This document shows positions 36,050 through 47,393 of a stretch of DNA of 64,000 nt, in pieces. This stretch comes from Spirodela intermedia (lineage: Eukaryota; Streptophyta; Magnoliopsida; Alismatales; Araceae), in NCBI GenBank assembly GCA_902729315.2, contig LR746269.1, positions 3,296,001 to 3,360,000 of the forward strand, read 5' to 3'. The position numbers were made by a program, and so were the translations under genes. The notes beneath the pieces were generated by a model, which was not told the origin of the DNA, did no database searches, and saw only the letters and a program-made list of their open reading frames with translations. Each line of letters begins with the position of its first letter. Positions within the stretch are counted from its first letter, which is position 1.

Positions 36050-38152
36050 TGATGGCGAGTGGGACCCATCTCCATCAGCTCAAGAGACACCAGCAGTCCA
36101 AGTTCAGCCTGATTGACACGCGAAGACGAAGAAGCTTAGCTTTCGCTACACGGCCTAGCCCTTTGGAACAACGACATTCTACCTCTACGATGACGACGAG
36201 CTCGAGCTCACCCATATCTTTCTTTGTACTTTCACGTTGACTTGTTGGGCCTCGCATTTGTGTGTTAGCGGGCCCAATTCTATGTGTGTGTTGTTGTTTG
36301 TGTCTCCCTTTCTTTAGGGTTTTTATTGGGTCTCTCTTTTAAAGCCCAATTAAAACCTTAAGGGTGGGGGACCTATGTGTCTTTCCTTTGGGGCCTCTTT
36401 TGGGGCTTATTTGGGTCTTCATTTGAGGCCCACTTAAGCACCGTAACAGGGCCCTCCTCTTTCTCCTTTTGTAGCCTTTGTGGCTTATGGGCTTGAGGGC
36501 CTCAAGTGGGCTCACCTCCCCTTAGCCCACTTGTGGGCCCCTAAGGGAGCGCCGTATTTTTAAGAGAAATTATCATTGTGAGTTATCTTCCTCATGACCT
36601 AGAATAGGGAGGGAAGGAGGAAGAGGAAAGCCGTCAAAGTCCTGCTTCGAGGACTTCGTTCCTCGTGACGCTCCTGCGCGAGAAGTCCCGCTGCCGCCTA
36701 AGACCACTGCCGCCGCCGGCCATCTCATTGCCGCCTGGGAGCTCGCCGCCGTCACCGGACGAAATGGTCGCAGTTGCCACTGCAGCCACCGCCGCCTCTA
36801 CTGGAACCTCGTCACGCCATCGTGACGAAAGGGGCTCGCTTCACCTCCCCATGAGCTGTCGCCGAGCACTCCGTCAGAGTCTCTCGACTCCCGGTTCGAC
36901 AGCTGCCTCTTCCTCCGGAACTCCACCATAAACTCACCAGAGCTGTCCTCCGCCGCTCCGCCCAGTCGCTGGCCGTTTGCCGACGAACGCCGACCTACCA
37001 CCGACGTCGGAAGAGACCCTGCTGCCGTGCCGACGAGCCAGATCCAGTCCAAGCTCTGCACAGGCCCCCGCCGGAGTTTTCCGACGATCCGCCGCCGTCA
37101 CGCCGTTTCTGGCGCCGCCTAGACCAGGAGGGCTCCACCCTCCCTAGTATTGCCGGCCGGATCGTCTCCTTCCTTTGCTCCGCTTCCCAGCGCCACCAGA
37201 GAAGGCCGACCTTTTCGGCGACGGTTGGGTCTCCGCCCAACCGCTGACACTCGGCATTCCCACCGAAGCGCCACTGATGCTCGGCATTCCTGCCAAAGCG
37301 CCGCTGACGCTCGGCCTTCCCGCCGAACGTCGATGCTCAGCATTCCCACCGAAGCGCCGCTGATGCTTGGCAATCCTGCCGAAGCGCCACAGACGCTCGG
37401 CCTTCCCGCCGAAGTGCTGCCGCTGCGTGCTGGCTCTTGCAGCCCGCGCGCCCACCCGGCACCACTGCCTGCGTGCCCTAGGGAATGCCGCGCGGCTTGC
37501 CGTGCGCGCCCACTAGCGTGCCCTTCGGCCAACCAGTGGGCCCATGCCCGCTAGCGTGCCCTTTGGCCCACCTGCAGGCCCACACCCACACCGATTGTGC
37601 CACATCCTAAGACGACGACTTCCATGACTCTCGACTAGGACCGACCGTCGACACTGAGCATCGCTCTTCACTGGACGTCTCTGCCTTCGTCAAATCTTTA
37701 CTTCGTCACGACCCGCTAGGCTATGCAGCCCCGAAGGTTTGCTCCGTACCCCTTCCTCTTAAGTTTAATTATCTCTCGAAGGGTTTTCTTGGCTTATCTC
37801 CTCCACCATCCGGAGAACGTAGACAGGATAGGACGGTTATCAGATCATGACTTCCGACGCTGTGCTAGATTCACCACCATTCGTGAGATGTAGCCTTAGG
37901 CTATTTCATGACGACTGTTCCACCATCTGTTCAAACGTGGACCGAGAGGGCCTCACGCTTACCATCGTCGAGTGTTTATCCGGGTTGTCCTAGATTGATC
38001 GTGCATATTGGTGTGCTTGCTTGTGCTTAGGTTATGTGGTCTTACCTAGAGTCTAGGGTCCAAACCTTCTTATTAAATCGGTCTGACTGCCCCATCTCAG
38101 GACTCGAGTTTCATTGATTAGGTACAAGGGGTTCTCGCCCCATCCTACATCA
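36050..38152 (+). mobile_element. Repeat Z2, probable solo LTR of the second family
   Basis: This second copy of family Z is 2103 bp with ends TGATGG...CATCA. The left flank is ATAAT; the right flank AAATTC fits a decayed copy of it with one base lost. Relative to Z1 it lacks the TATA-bearing stretch: GGGCCCC at about 36540 joins directly to AGGGAGCGCCG. Copies of the 30-bp minisatellite lie at about 37242-37420. It sits inside an old family A LTR. Confidence 0.78.
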
Positions 38153-38311
38153 AAATTCTTCTTACTTTCACATAACTTAATTTGATCAGTTAAATCATTT
38201 ATAATCACTCATGTAGGAATTATAAGGTGAAACTCTATTTATGCTCAATTCATGTTCGTTGGACAATTGATGTTAGGTGAAACCCTTATTTCTCTTTTTG
38301 TGAATTTTAAA

Positions 38312-39405
38312 CCTCATCTCCACATATAAGATCTTATTTGTCGAAGCATATATCGGCTTCCTAAAAATCATAAAAAGATATCAAAAATTTTTGAAATTCT
38401 CTCATATTAATAAAAAAATTAATTATGACTATAAAACTCAAAGAAAAATTTTGAAAAATTCTCTAAAATACTAAACTTCATGAAATACTCAAAGAAATAA
38501 TAAATTTTTATTTTTTAATATGATAACATGCTATAAAAAGTCTCTCACTCATTTTCAACAACTAGAAAAAGAAAACCCTTGGGTATTTAAGCTTCACAAA
38601 TTGGATTTAAGCTTTATTAAAATGCTTATTAATGTTTTAAAAATTCATAGAATATCACAACTCTTGGATATTAACACATTATTTATTGTATCATTTTTGT
38701 CCTCCAATATCTTCCCAAATAATATATTTATCTGTGTATGAAAAAACTTACATACAAAATGTTTTTGATTGTTTTCAAGTGTATTTATAATATTTTAAAG
38801 TTGCAAATATTTTCATAGATTTGAAAAGGATTTCGTTTTATTTTGATTTATACTTAGTGTGTAGCATAATTCAAGCATTCTAATATTATCATATTTCCCT
38901 TTAGCATCATCAAAACTATAAATGCTCCTAAAGCTAGCAACCTTGTTGTGATATCAAAGAACAATCTTAGGGGGGTAAAATAGTAGGTCATAGAGTAAAA
39001 GGTAAAAAAAAAAAATCCCTTTCTTGCATTTTCTATTTTGATATTTTACTTCAACTTAATTTTCTAATGTTAGATTTTACAGCTGACCAAAAAAATTGTT
39101 GCATATTGCTTTAACTTACTGTTGAAAGTTATTTTATATTTATTTTCTCCAGCACATTGATATCAGGCTAAACACCCTTCGGGATAATCTGGCGACATTG
39201 ATTTGCATTGTTTAATCAGCCGTAACAGAACACTCGAATCCAAGTAATTTCATATAGGTTTTTGGCGCATTAATTAATCTATCAGACCTCAGCGCACGCC
39301 AATTAACTGTTTGACATTAACGACAATTGCCGATTTTCAATGTGCAGTATATTGACCCTAGACAAGCATTTAGACGAACAACGAAGGAAAGAGTGATCCG
39401 ACAAA
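38312..39405. other. AT-rich sequence and 3' flank of the polyphenol oxidase gene
   Basis: No gene was recognised. The last 200-250 bases should include the 3' untranslated region and polyadenylation signals of the minus-strand oxidase gene that ends at 39406. Confidence 0.45.
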
Positions 39406-41208
39406 TCACCTCACAAATTCGATCCGAACGCCCTCCACCGTTATGTTCACCCCAGTGCCGCCCCTCGGCACCAGAGACACCCACACGGTGTCGTCCTGAT
39501 CAGCTTCGAGGTCCTCCAGAAGCTCCGAGATTCCCAGCTTCAGCGTTTTCTTCATCAACACATCAGATTGGCTGCTTTCCGGGGGCACCCTTCTCGCGCC
39601 CCGTGGCATGTTGACGAAGGTGCCAGCGAACTCCCTTGCTAGGGGTCCAGTCGTCTCCTCATCAGCAACCAGGTTGACGAACACGTCAAACTTGGCGTAC
39701 GTGTCGCCCTTCACGCGAATCCCGTACACCACCAGCGCTTCTTCTTCATCCGCTTTCTCCGCCTGTGATCGGCTCCTCCTGGATCTATGGAGCTTAACTC
39801 TGACTGTAGACTCAAGTGCTCGTTCTTGGTTGCCGAAAAACGCGGCCTCTCTGATAAGATTAGCCGGCGTGAGAAGCCTGTCCATTGCTTCTTTCTTTTT
39901 GAGAATATTGCGCGCTATTTCTGGTGATACAGCCGGCTTTGGTCGGGCCTGGAGCCACGGTAGATCGATGTTTTGGTAGGCATACCCCAGCTTTGCTATG
40001 TCGAGGCAATCGCGAACCTTTATCCTGACGAACCGAAGGTTCTCATCATAGAAGGTAAAGGAGGAGTCGAGCCAGGCTGACTCAGTGAAGTCCGGCACGG
40101 CCGATTCTCTTAGCTTTCTCCACACTTCCCATAAGCGGTCGATGTTGGCGTGGTGGGGGTAGAAAATGGGATCGCGTGCTGCGGAGTAGAAGGCTCCCAT
40201 ATTTTCTCTTTCCGGGTTGAGGCCGCTTCCGACCCAAGTGTGGAGGGTATTGTGCGGGGCGCCCTCGATTGTCCCCGGGCCGTTGCAGGCACCCTCAGGC
40301 CCGGCAGTTAGCTTGCAACCCAAGAATAGATCTGGTTTCTTGGCGCCTGACACCATCTGGTGGTACATGAAAGCCAAGTTGACAGCCACCTGCTGTTCAG
40401 GCTGCCGCCGGATCTCCCCCACATGGTAGTTAAGATCGGCAACATTGGACGGTAGGTGGGTGTAGTCGCGCTGCTCGTTGTTTAGAGCCCCTTCGTTGAC
40501 GAACTCTGGCATCACCATCCCATCTGGGTTGTCCCAGTTCCAGTAAGGAAGGGCAAAAGTGTCGTCACCGATGAGCTTTCCGAGGATTCGCTCGTGGAAG
40601 AAGAGGAAAGCGCGGTGCCACGGAAAGAAGAGCCACGATCGGTGGATCTTGAACAGGAACGAAGAGTTGACTTGGTCGTAGGAGCCCGTGCAGTAGAGGC
40701 AGTGGTTGTTGGCCTGGCGGAAGAAGCTGTGAGGGTGATCCGAGGGTAAGGATTTCATAATAGCCACCGCCCTCTGGTACTTGGCGATGTACTCGTTGTT
40801 GAGGAGATGAGCCGCGCGGCGGACCCGGAGAGGAGATTGAACAAGTTTCGGCAATTCAAAGTCTATAACCCTCTGGTCGGCGTCCCTCCTGAGTGGGCAG
40901 CAGTTAGTCGGCCGATTGGCGTCAGTGAACGACGGGTGGCACGCGGAAAGGTTGGCAGCCAGCGGATATCCCACGCCATAGTCTCCGGCGCGGACGTCGA
41001 CCGACGGCCTCCACACGAGCCCGTACACCGTCTGAAGAAGAAGGTGTCCGACCCGAGGGCCGTCCTCGACTAACTCCCGCAGGTCGTCGGAGTACCAACG
41101 CGCTGTGAGGAGGAAGACAAGGAGCACGGCGGCCGCCAATTGCACGTGTTGTCCCATGGACGTCAGCAATGTTTGAGTCACCGGTATCGGAGGTGGTGGG
41201 TGCTTCAT
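39406..41208 (-). CDS. PPO: Polyphenol oxidase (catechol oxidase / tyrosinase family)
   Basis: A single uninterrupted 600-codon frame, full length for the family. It is a type-3 dicopper enzyme oxidising o-diphenols to quinones, with O2 as acceptor. CuA ligands are H169 (NNHC), H189 (KIHRSW) and H198 (PWHR). C173 is placed to form the usual thioether with H189. CuB ligands are H319 and H323 (HNTLH) and probably H353 in DPIFYPHHANIDRLW, with F340 as the gate residue. C90, C103, C104 and C170 fit the two conserved disulfides. The DWL region (about 375-425, DLPWL) and the C-terminal KFDV domain (KFDVFVN, 506-512) follow. The N-terminus is unusual: a hydrophobic segment (about 22-35) resembling a signal peptide or anchor instead of a long Ser-rich plastid transit peptide. 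M18 is an alternative start. Family members act in thylakoid lumen or vacuole. Confidence 0.95.
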   Translation of the reverse strand: MKHPPPPIPVTQTLLTSMGQHVQLAAAVLLVFLLTARWYSDDLRELVEDGPRVGHLLLQTVYGLVWRPSVDVRAGDYGVGYPLAANLSACHPSFTDANRPTNCCPLRRDADQRVIDFELPKLVQSPLRVRRAAHLLNNEYIAKYQRAVAIMKSLPSDHPHSFFRQANNHCLYCTGSYDQVNSSFLFKIHRSWLFFPWHRAFLFFHERILGKLIGDDTFALPYWNWDNPDGMVMPEFVNEGALNNEQRDYTHLPSNVADLNYHVGEIRRQPEQQVAVNLAFMYHQMVSGAKKPDLFLGCKLTAGPEGACNGPGTIEGAPHNTLHTWVGSGLNPERENMGAFYSAARDPIFYPHHANIDRLWEVWRKLRESAVPDFTESAWLDSSFTFYDENLRFVRIKVRDCLDIAKLGYAYQNIDLPWLQARPKPAVSPEIARNILKKKEAMDRLLTPANLIREAAFFGNQERALESTVRVKLHRSRRSRSQAEKADEEEALVVYGIRVKGDTYAKFDVFVNLVADEETTGPLAREFAGTFVNMPRGARRVPPESSQSDVLMKKTLKLGISELLEDLEADQDDTVWVSLVPRGGTGVNITVEGVRIEFVR

Positions 41209-41687
41209 ATAACGGTTCTAGAGTGAGGCAAAGAAAGCGAGGCTGAGCGACCAGCTGGAATCGGTCAGGTTTGCTCTCTCTGCCCACCAACATTGCGATG
41301 TCTCTGGGTTCAAGCTCGCCGTCCCTGGATGAAAATGGTAGCCACAATGTGGAGCAGGTCGTCCGGGGGCTGTGATAGCGACCTCCTCGGAAAACAATAA
41401 ATGAGACGGTAGACCCCTTGTGTGGACTGCATTCAAAATAGCATTGGGGACTGATCTGACAACATGTGCATCAACGTGGCCAAGTGGACATCAAGAGATT
41501 CGAATTCGGAGGTGAGGCCAAGAGAAGCCACGTGCTTGGATCGGACGGGCATGTTGGTACTAGCCTTCCACCTACTTCAATCACTTTCTCTACTTAAGTA
41601 GACTATTTTGTTGTTATATGGACCATTTATGGGTCACATTGGACAGTGAATATTTTAGAACTATACTATTGATGTTGCTAAATGTAC
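41209..41687 (-). promoter_or_regulatory. Upstream region of the polyphenol oxidase gene
   Basis: About 480 bp lie between the oxidase start and a solo LTR. A palindromic G-box CACGTG is at 41529-41534, some 320 bp upstream of the start codon; G-boxes bind bZIP/bHLH factors. No convincing TATA box was found. Short frames here have no recognisable motif. Confidence 0.4.
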
Positions 41688-43266
41688 TGATAAGTCTTCA
41701 TTATCATGAGTTAATAATTAATAAATAATATAATTTTAGTCTTAACTCATAATAAATAGACTTATATTTGTGTCAAAGTATGAAAAGTAGTTTTCAGTTA
41801 ATTAACATGAATTTTTGGATAATTATATGATTTTATACAATTTTTACAGTCTTATTTTTGAAAGAACAAGAAATAAAAATAAATATATTACATAAATTGG
41901 GGGGCTTGCCAACTAGTCGGGCCCACAAGTGGGTTGGAAGCACAGTCGAGGAGTAGTCACGAGTAGGGGCTCGAGCGGCTTAAACTAATAGGGGCACATG
42001 TGAGCCACTCCCCTTCCACGTCACCGATGGCCAGTCAGCTTTGGGGCAAGGAGTGGTCATACACGCGAGAGAAGGGAGTATATATATGCTCAAAAAATCG
42101 GCGCACAATCGATGTGGAATTAAACCCACATCACACCTTCCTCAGAAGAGGTGGGCGACCAACGCGGGTTCGAATCCTTCTAGAGTCAAAATTCATATAT
42201 TTTTATCTAGTTATTGTGACTTTCTTGCAGATCACTAATAAAGGATTAAGCAATGAGAATCGCTAGATCATCAACAAAAATCTCATCAATACGATTCGCG
42301 GAACATTGCTACTAAAATTGTTGAACGATTAGCAATAAAAAGATCGCGAATCCATCAAGTAAATCATCTTCAATTGATCAATGAACAAGCCATCAATGGG
42401 AAGAGGATGATTCATCGGGAGACGACTCACCACCTCTTAAGAGTGTACCAGATGCAATGAAAAGCCTCCTTCTCTTGCTGCGCAGACCTGAGGATGAAGC
42501 TCCCTAACATGCGCCCCACCTCCATCCAGCTGCCGAAGAGCCGCAAAGTCGTTGTTTTTCCGCTCCACCGGGTGACAGTTGTCAGAGACGATTCAACGAC
42601 CCATTTCATTAATCTCTAGACTTCGCAAGAGATCTAGAGATTACCCACGTCGTCTTTGTCTAAGGAGAGCCTTCGAAGCTGTAGACACTACACGACGATC
42701 CGCCTGAACGCTTAGGATTCTAGTGCATCGTCGACACATCGTTGTCGCGACGTCAAAACTTTATTTCCTGCTTTCAATTTACTTTACGCTTCATTTAGTG
42801 ATAATTTTTATGTTTTTAATTTACCAAAATATACTTTGTTCAATTATGATTCTTCTAGCTTAAATATACTTTTTATGTTCAATTAAATCGTCTGTAATCG
42901 ATTACATAAGAATCACCGAGTGGAACTTTGTTTTCGCCCGATTCGCGTTTGTCGGGTGCTGATGTCATCTTGACGTTCACACCCTTAATTCCTTTTTTTT
43001 GTGAATTTTAAATATATTTCCTTTTCAATTCTTAGTATAAAATTTATAGAAAATAGTATTTTTTGAGAAAAATTCTAAATAATTACTAAATATTATATTA
43101 CATCCCTGTGATCAACTTGGAAAATTATTGCTATTTTTGGAAGTTTTATTGAATTATAATTGATATATTTTTTCAGAAATACTTCTAAATATTCAAAAAT
43201 TCATATTTTCTAGTTTTATAAATTTTATATTTACGTGATTTAATATACAACGACTAAGTCACGTCA
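41688..43266 (+). mobile_element. Solo family A LTR, target duplication TGTAC
   Basis: This 1579-bp LTR runs from TGATAAGTC to GTCACGTCA, with TGTAC at 41683-41687 and 43267-43271. It lies upstream of, and in opposite orientation to, the oxidase gene. Many CpG sites have become TpG or CpA, so it is older than the copy at 28124. Confidence 0.93.
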
Positions 43267-43354
43267 TGTACTAATGTCTTTATAAAGTAACATTGTCATG
43301 ATATATCTCTATTAGAAATAAGGTGTAGTGAAGGTATTAAAATCTTCAAAGTTC

Positions 43355-43803
43355 TTTTAGGAATGTATAGTAATATCACATTTTCAATTAATGAATCATT
43401 TTCTCTCATATGTATGACCACTCCTTTCCCCACAGACGGCTGGCCACCAGTGATGTGGAAGGAGAGTGGCACACGCGTGTTCCCATCGGTCCATAACCAC
43501 TCAAGCCCCTGCTTGTGGCTCTTCCCTAACTATGCTTTTGACCCACTTGTTGACCTGGCCGGCCGGTAAGTCCCTCCCTTTTTCTATTTTTTTATTTTAT
43601 TTTCTTCTTCTTCATTTATCTCAAAAACAAGATTATAAAAATTATATAAATTCACATAAATTACATAATTAGCCAAAAAATCACATTAATCAACTAAAAA
43701 CTACTTTTCATAATTTAACACAAATATAAATCTATTTATCATGAGTTAAGATTAAAACTATATTATTTATTAGTTATTAACTCATGATAATAAAGACTTA
43801 TCA
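43355..43803 (-). repeat. Family A LTR 5' fragment
   Basis: An inverted 5' part of the LTR, from near the TATA region to the terminus at 43803. The rest of the LTR is missing. It abuts the left arm of the large inverted repeat. Confidence 0.75.
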
Positions 43804-44295
43804 TGACTCATACTCTTTTATGAGGGTGGTGCTCTAATCCTCCTCTTAATTCCATCTTAAAATACCCTAAGATGGGCGGCCTAAATCTCATCTTTAGATA
43901 GCCAGCCCTTTAGTCCAAATGAGTTAGGCCAAAGTGATGCCCCCTCTTGGGCCCATAAATATATTAGGCTAACTCTCTCTATAAGACTTGGGCTTTTCTT
44001 TGGGTTGAAGACTTGAACTTCTTTCATTACTTCTTACTCATAATAAGAGTTCACCTAAGTCCTTGGAATCAGATAATTATCAAAACAATATGAGAAAATT
44101 ACCACTTGACTTCATAAAAGTCAAGTGGGTTAGTCTCATAATATAAATAAAATAAATAAAATAATATATATTATGACTTAAATAATAAAATATTATGAAT
44201 GTCATAATGAGTTAGTAACAAATGTATGATTGCATTCTCTACCCATTAATTAGCATCCATATATAAGATATTAATACATAGATACAACTACTAAT
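43804..44295 (+). repeat. Large inverted repeat, left arm
   Basis: This arm of about 490 bp is the reverse complement of 44850-45325, at very roughly 80-85% by eye. Matching words include GAGGGTGGTGCTCTAATCC, TTGGGCCCATAAATATATT and ATTATGAATGTCATAATGAG. The arms could fold as a long hairpin or be the terminal inverted repeats of a DNA transposon. Confidence 0.85.
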
Positions 44296-44389
44296 TTATA
44301 ATTATCAATGATATCTAGAACTTAAAGCTCTTTATTGTCAATAATTCATGATGGCTTGATCTTGCGGCACTTAGCATATCATGTGACCA

Positions 44390-44830
44390 GATGAGGCTGA
44401 TCTAGTAGTGATTGAAGTATCATGAAATTGAAAACTTAAGTTCTAGGTTAGTAGTAGTTTATGTTAGTTTAATCCTACAATGCTTACAACACCATGCGAC
44501 TAGAGATCTGATCTAAAAACAAGTAAAATGGCATATATTGAGAACTTAAATTCTTTCATGTATCACCATCAAAGACATAAATATAATAATTAATTATCAT
44601 ATGGTGAAACACATATTATCAATTATCTTTAAAATCCTAATGGTAGTTGCTAATATGACATCCATTTCGTCTTCTCCTTTGCGTGATCAGCACCTCTACC
44701 AATTGGCGAGCTTGTTCCTTTCTCCTTTGACTACACAAAGCCTTTAGTTAGTGGTCAACTCCTCCCTTCTCCTCCCAGATGATGGTGATAGTGCACTCAA
44801 CCCCTCTTCTCGATGGATCACTTTAGCGAG
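44390..44830 (+). repeat. Dispersed repeat R3, copy 2 (between the inverted arms)
   Basis: This interior segment resembles 23240-23660, including TTATCAATTATCTTTAAAATCC and the CT-rich run before TCGATGGATC. Copy 1 is not flanked by the arms. The inverted repeat therefore either captured R3 sequence or inserted around it. Confidence 0.6.
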
Positions 44831-44849
44831 CAATATAGGACTTCTTAAT

Positions 44850-45325
44850 AATTATAGTAGTAATTGCATCTATGCATTAATATCTTATATATAGATACTA
44901 ATTAGTGGGTAGATAATATAATTATACATGTTATCAACTCATTATGACATTCATAATGTTTTATCATTTAAGTCCTAATACATATAGATGCAACATCCAT
45001 AATGTTTTATTTATATTATGAGACTAACCCCACTTAACTTTTATGAAGTTAAGTAGTGATTTTCTCACATTTTATTGATAATTATTTGATTGTAAGTACT
45101 TAGGTGAGCTCTTATTATGAGTTGAAAGTAATGGAAGAAGCCTAAATCTTGTGAAAAGGGCTGGTCCAATATATTTATGGGCCCAAGAGAGGGTGTCACT
45201 CTAGCCTAACCCATTTAGATTTAAAAGGGCTATCAAGAGATGAGATCTAGGCCACCCATCTTAAGGCACTTTAAGATGAGATTAAGAGGAGGATTAGAGC
45301 ACCACCCTCATAAAAGAATATGAGC
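44850..45325 (-). repeat. Large inverted repeat, right arm
   Basis: This is the reverse complement of the left arm, ending with CTCATAAAAGAATATGAG. No obvious 8-10-bp target duplication flanks the two arms. Confidence 0.85.
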
Positions 45326-46470
45326 CATTCACTAAGAGAGTTGATTATTAATCATAACTATCTTTTGAAGTGGCCTAATTTTTGAGAAGATTAAGACATT
45401 TTGCCCCTCTCTTGTAGGGCATTTTTTGGTTCTCTCTCTAGAAGTGGCTAGCTGAAGAAAATAAGAAGGAAATCAAGGCCTCATCAATGGTATTCTCATG
45501 CCCAAGATCATCATGTAGAAAAGATTACCTAGAGCACATCAAGATCATCATAGATCAAGCATCACTTAGCCTAAGACTAGCGCACAACAAGGTTTGTGCA
45601 AGATCTAATTTTGGGACATCCTTATAATTCTCTCCATGGATAGATCAACTCTTAGTTCAAACTAATGTTACCATTTATTCTATCATTTCATTATGTTAGA
45701 TACATTCTCTCCCTTTTGCCTCACTTTTTATTTCTCTTCTCTTTACTCTTTCTAGATTCAATTATGTCTTTCACAATCTTAAGTATATATATATATAAGA
45801 AATAAATTAAGTAGAACTGTTACTCTCATTACCCATGGTCCTTGAGGATTGATTCTTACTTATCCTAAATAGAAGAGTGAGGTTTTTTTAAATATTATTT
45901 GCATGTACTTGGTTGCATCACGATGACATATTTAACCTTCAATTCGAGTTCATCACCTCCAACCAGTATTCTTGTGATTTCTTGTATGATGTGACACATC
46001 CAAACAAAATCAAGCTGCCACATTGGTGTCTCCAATTGTCTCAGAGGTAGACTAACATTGGACAATATTTCTTTTTCTGTTTTCATTATTTATTTATAAT
46101 TTATGTCAAATTATTTTTATTCTTTTATATTTTCTAATAGAAATAGGTAAAACTGATTCAAAGCTTAATGAATTATTTTCATTTCACTTTTAAATCTTTA
46201 AAAACTTGTCTGAGATAAAGCTGAGATCATATTCATCTTAATTTTATTGATTTTTATAATTGAATCTTGAAGATTTTGAGTTTTCAACATTCTGTGAATA
46301 ATAGTTATTTTTCTAATTTCAAATACAAATTTAGTGAGATTAAAGGTTGATTAACGAGTATTAAAGTGTGAAATAAGGTGGAAACATTCACACTTGACCT
46401 CATGTCATGTGTGTGAATTCTCAAACACATATTTCTCCAAGAATTGTGGTCACCATAAAAATAGTATGAC
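45326..46470. other. No gene; R3-related sequence near 46000
   Basis: A stretch around 45990-46060 resembles 23720-23770 (CAAGCTGC, GTGTCTCCAATTGTC). The rest is AT-rich with no recognisable gene. Confidence 0.45.
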
Positions 46471-46745
46471 CATTTTTTTCTCTCTCTCTCATGAGACCTC
46501 TCTTCCTTTTCCTCTCTCTCTCTATTGAGATCTCTCTCTCTCTCTCTCTCGTGAGATCTTTCCCCCTCTCTCCCTCTCTCATGAAATCTCTCTCTCTTCC
46601 TCTCCCATGAGATCTCTCTCTCTCTTCCTCTCCCATGCGATCTCTCTCTATCTTCCTCTCTCTCCTCCTCTTGTGAGATCTCTTCTTCTCTCTCCTTCTC
46701 TTGTGAGATCTCTTCTTCTCTCTCCTTCTCTCATGAGATCTGATG
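46471..46745. repeat. CT-rich micro- and minisatellite
   Basis: Long (CT)n runs are punctuated by repeated CATGAGATCT or GTGAGATCT words, giving an irregular array about 275 bp long. On the minus strand it yields a low-complexity Arg/Glu frame that is not a gene. Confidence 0.9.
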
Positions 46746-47039
46746 TGAACTTGTAGTTGTGTTTAAATACATATTATCTAATAATATAACTAAGACTTAA
46801 TAAATATTAATATAGAAGTAAGTCTCAAGTTGAACATAGGGAGATTGATTAATCCATCGTGAAAACTAATTTAGTTTATATATAAAGTGATTTAATATTT
46901 TATTCATATTTAAAAGAAATATAAAATAGAAGGGTGAGGTGAGAAGAATAAAAGAAGGGTAGTGGAGAAAAAGAAGGAGGAAAAGAGAGAGAGAAGGGAT
47001 AAGCTCTCTCAAGAAAGGGAAAGTAAGGAGAGGAAGAGA

Positions 47040-47393
47040 ATCGTCGGGCGGAACTCTATTTCTGCCCGATTTGCATTCGTCGAGTGCTGATGTCATCTTG
47101 ACATTCGCTCCCTTATTTCCCTTTTTTGTGAATTTTAAACATATTTTCTTTTCATTTCCTAGTACAAAATTCATAGAAAATCGTATTCATTGAGAACAAT
47201 TCTGAATAATTACCAAATATTATATTACATCCCTATGATCGACCTGAAAAATTACCACTATTTTTGAAAGTTTTATTGAATTATAATTAATATTTTTATT
47301 TAGAAATACTTATAAATATCTTAAATTTCGTATTTTATAGTTTTATAAATTTTAGATTTAGGTGATTTAATATACAACAATTAAGTCACGTCA
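47040..47393 (+). repeat. Family A LTR 3' fragment
   Basis: This is the last 354 bp of a plus-strand LTR, beginning at AATCGTCGGGCGG-like sequence and ending GTCACGTCA. Its 5' part is missing. It faces the 3' LTR of element B, whose own terminus is lost at the junction. Confidence 0.8.

Larger units (their letters stand above)
33081..38311 (+). repeat. Old family A LTR split by a solo LTR and by Z2
   Basis: A very decayed plus-strand LTR starts at TAATAAGTCTTC (33081) and can be followed across two insertions, resuming at 35117 and at 38153 and fading near 38311. Without the insertions it is about 1.65 kb, the family length. The last 260 bp or so are missing. In 35660-35960 the LTR segment containing the AGAGATTGTCC word is present twice in tandem. 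Confidence 0.78.

Noticed and set aside
40110-41347. Other open frames overlapping the polyphenol oxidase gene
   Set aside because: They are shadows of a GC-rich coding sequence in other frames; only the 600-codon frame carries family motifs.
43804-45325. Calling the inverted repeat a Mutator-like transposon
   Set aside because: No 8-10-bp target duplication is visible and no transposase is present; recorded only as an inverted repeat.
46421-46636. A 71-codon Arg/Glu-rich minus-strand frame
   Set aside because: It is the translation of a CT-rich satellite.
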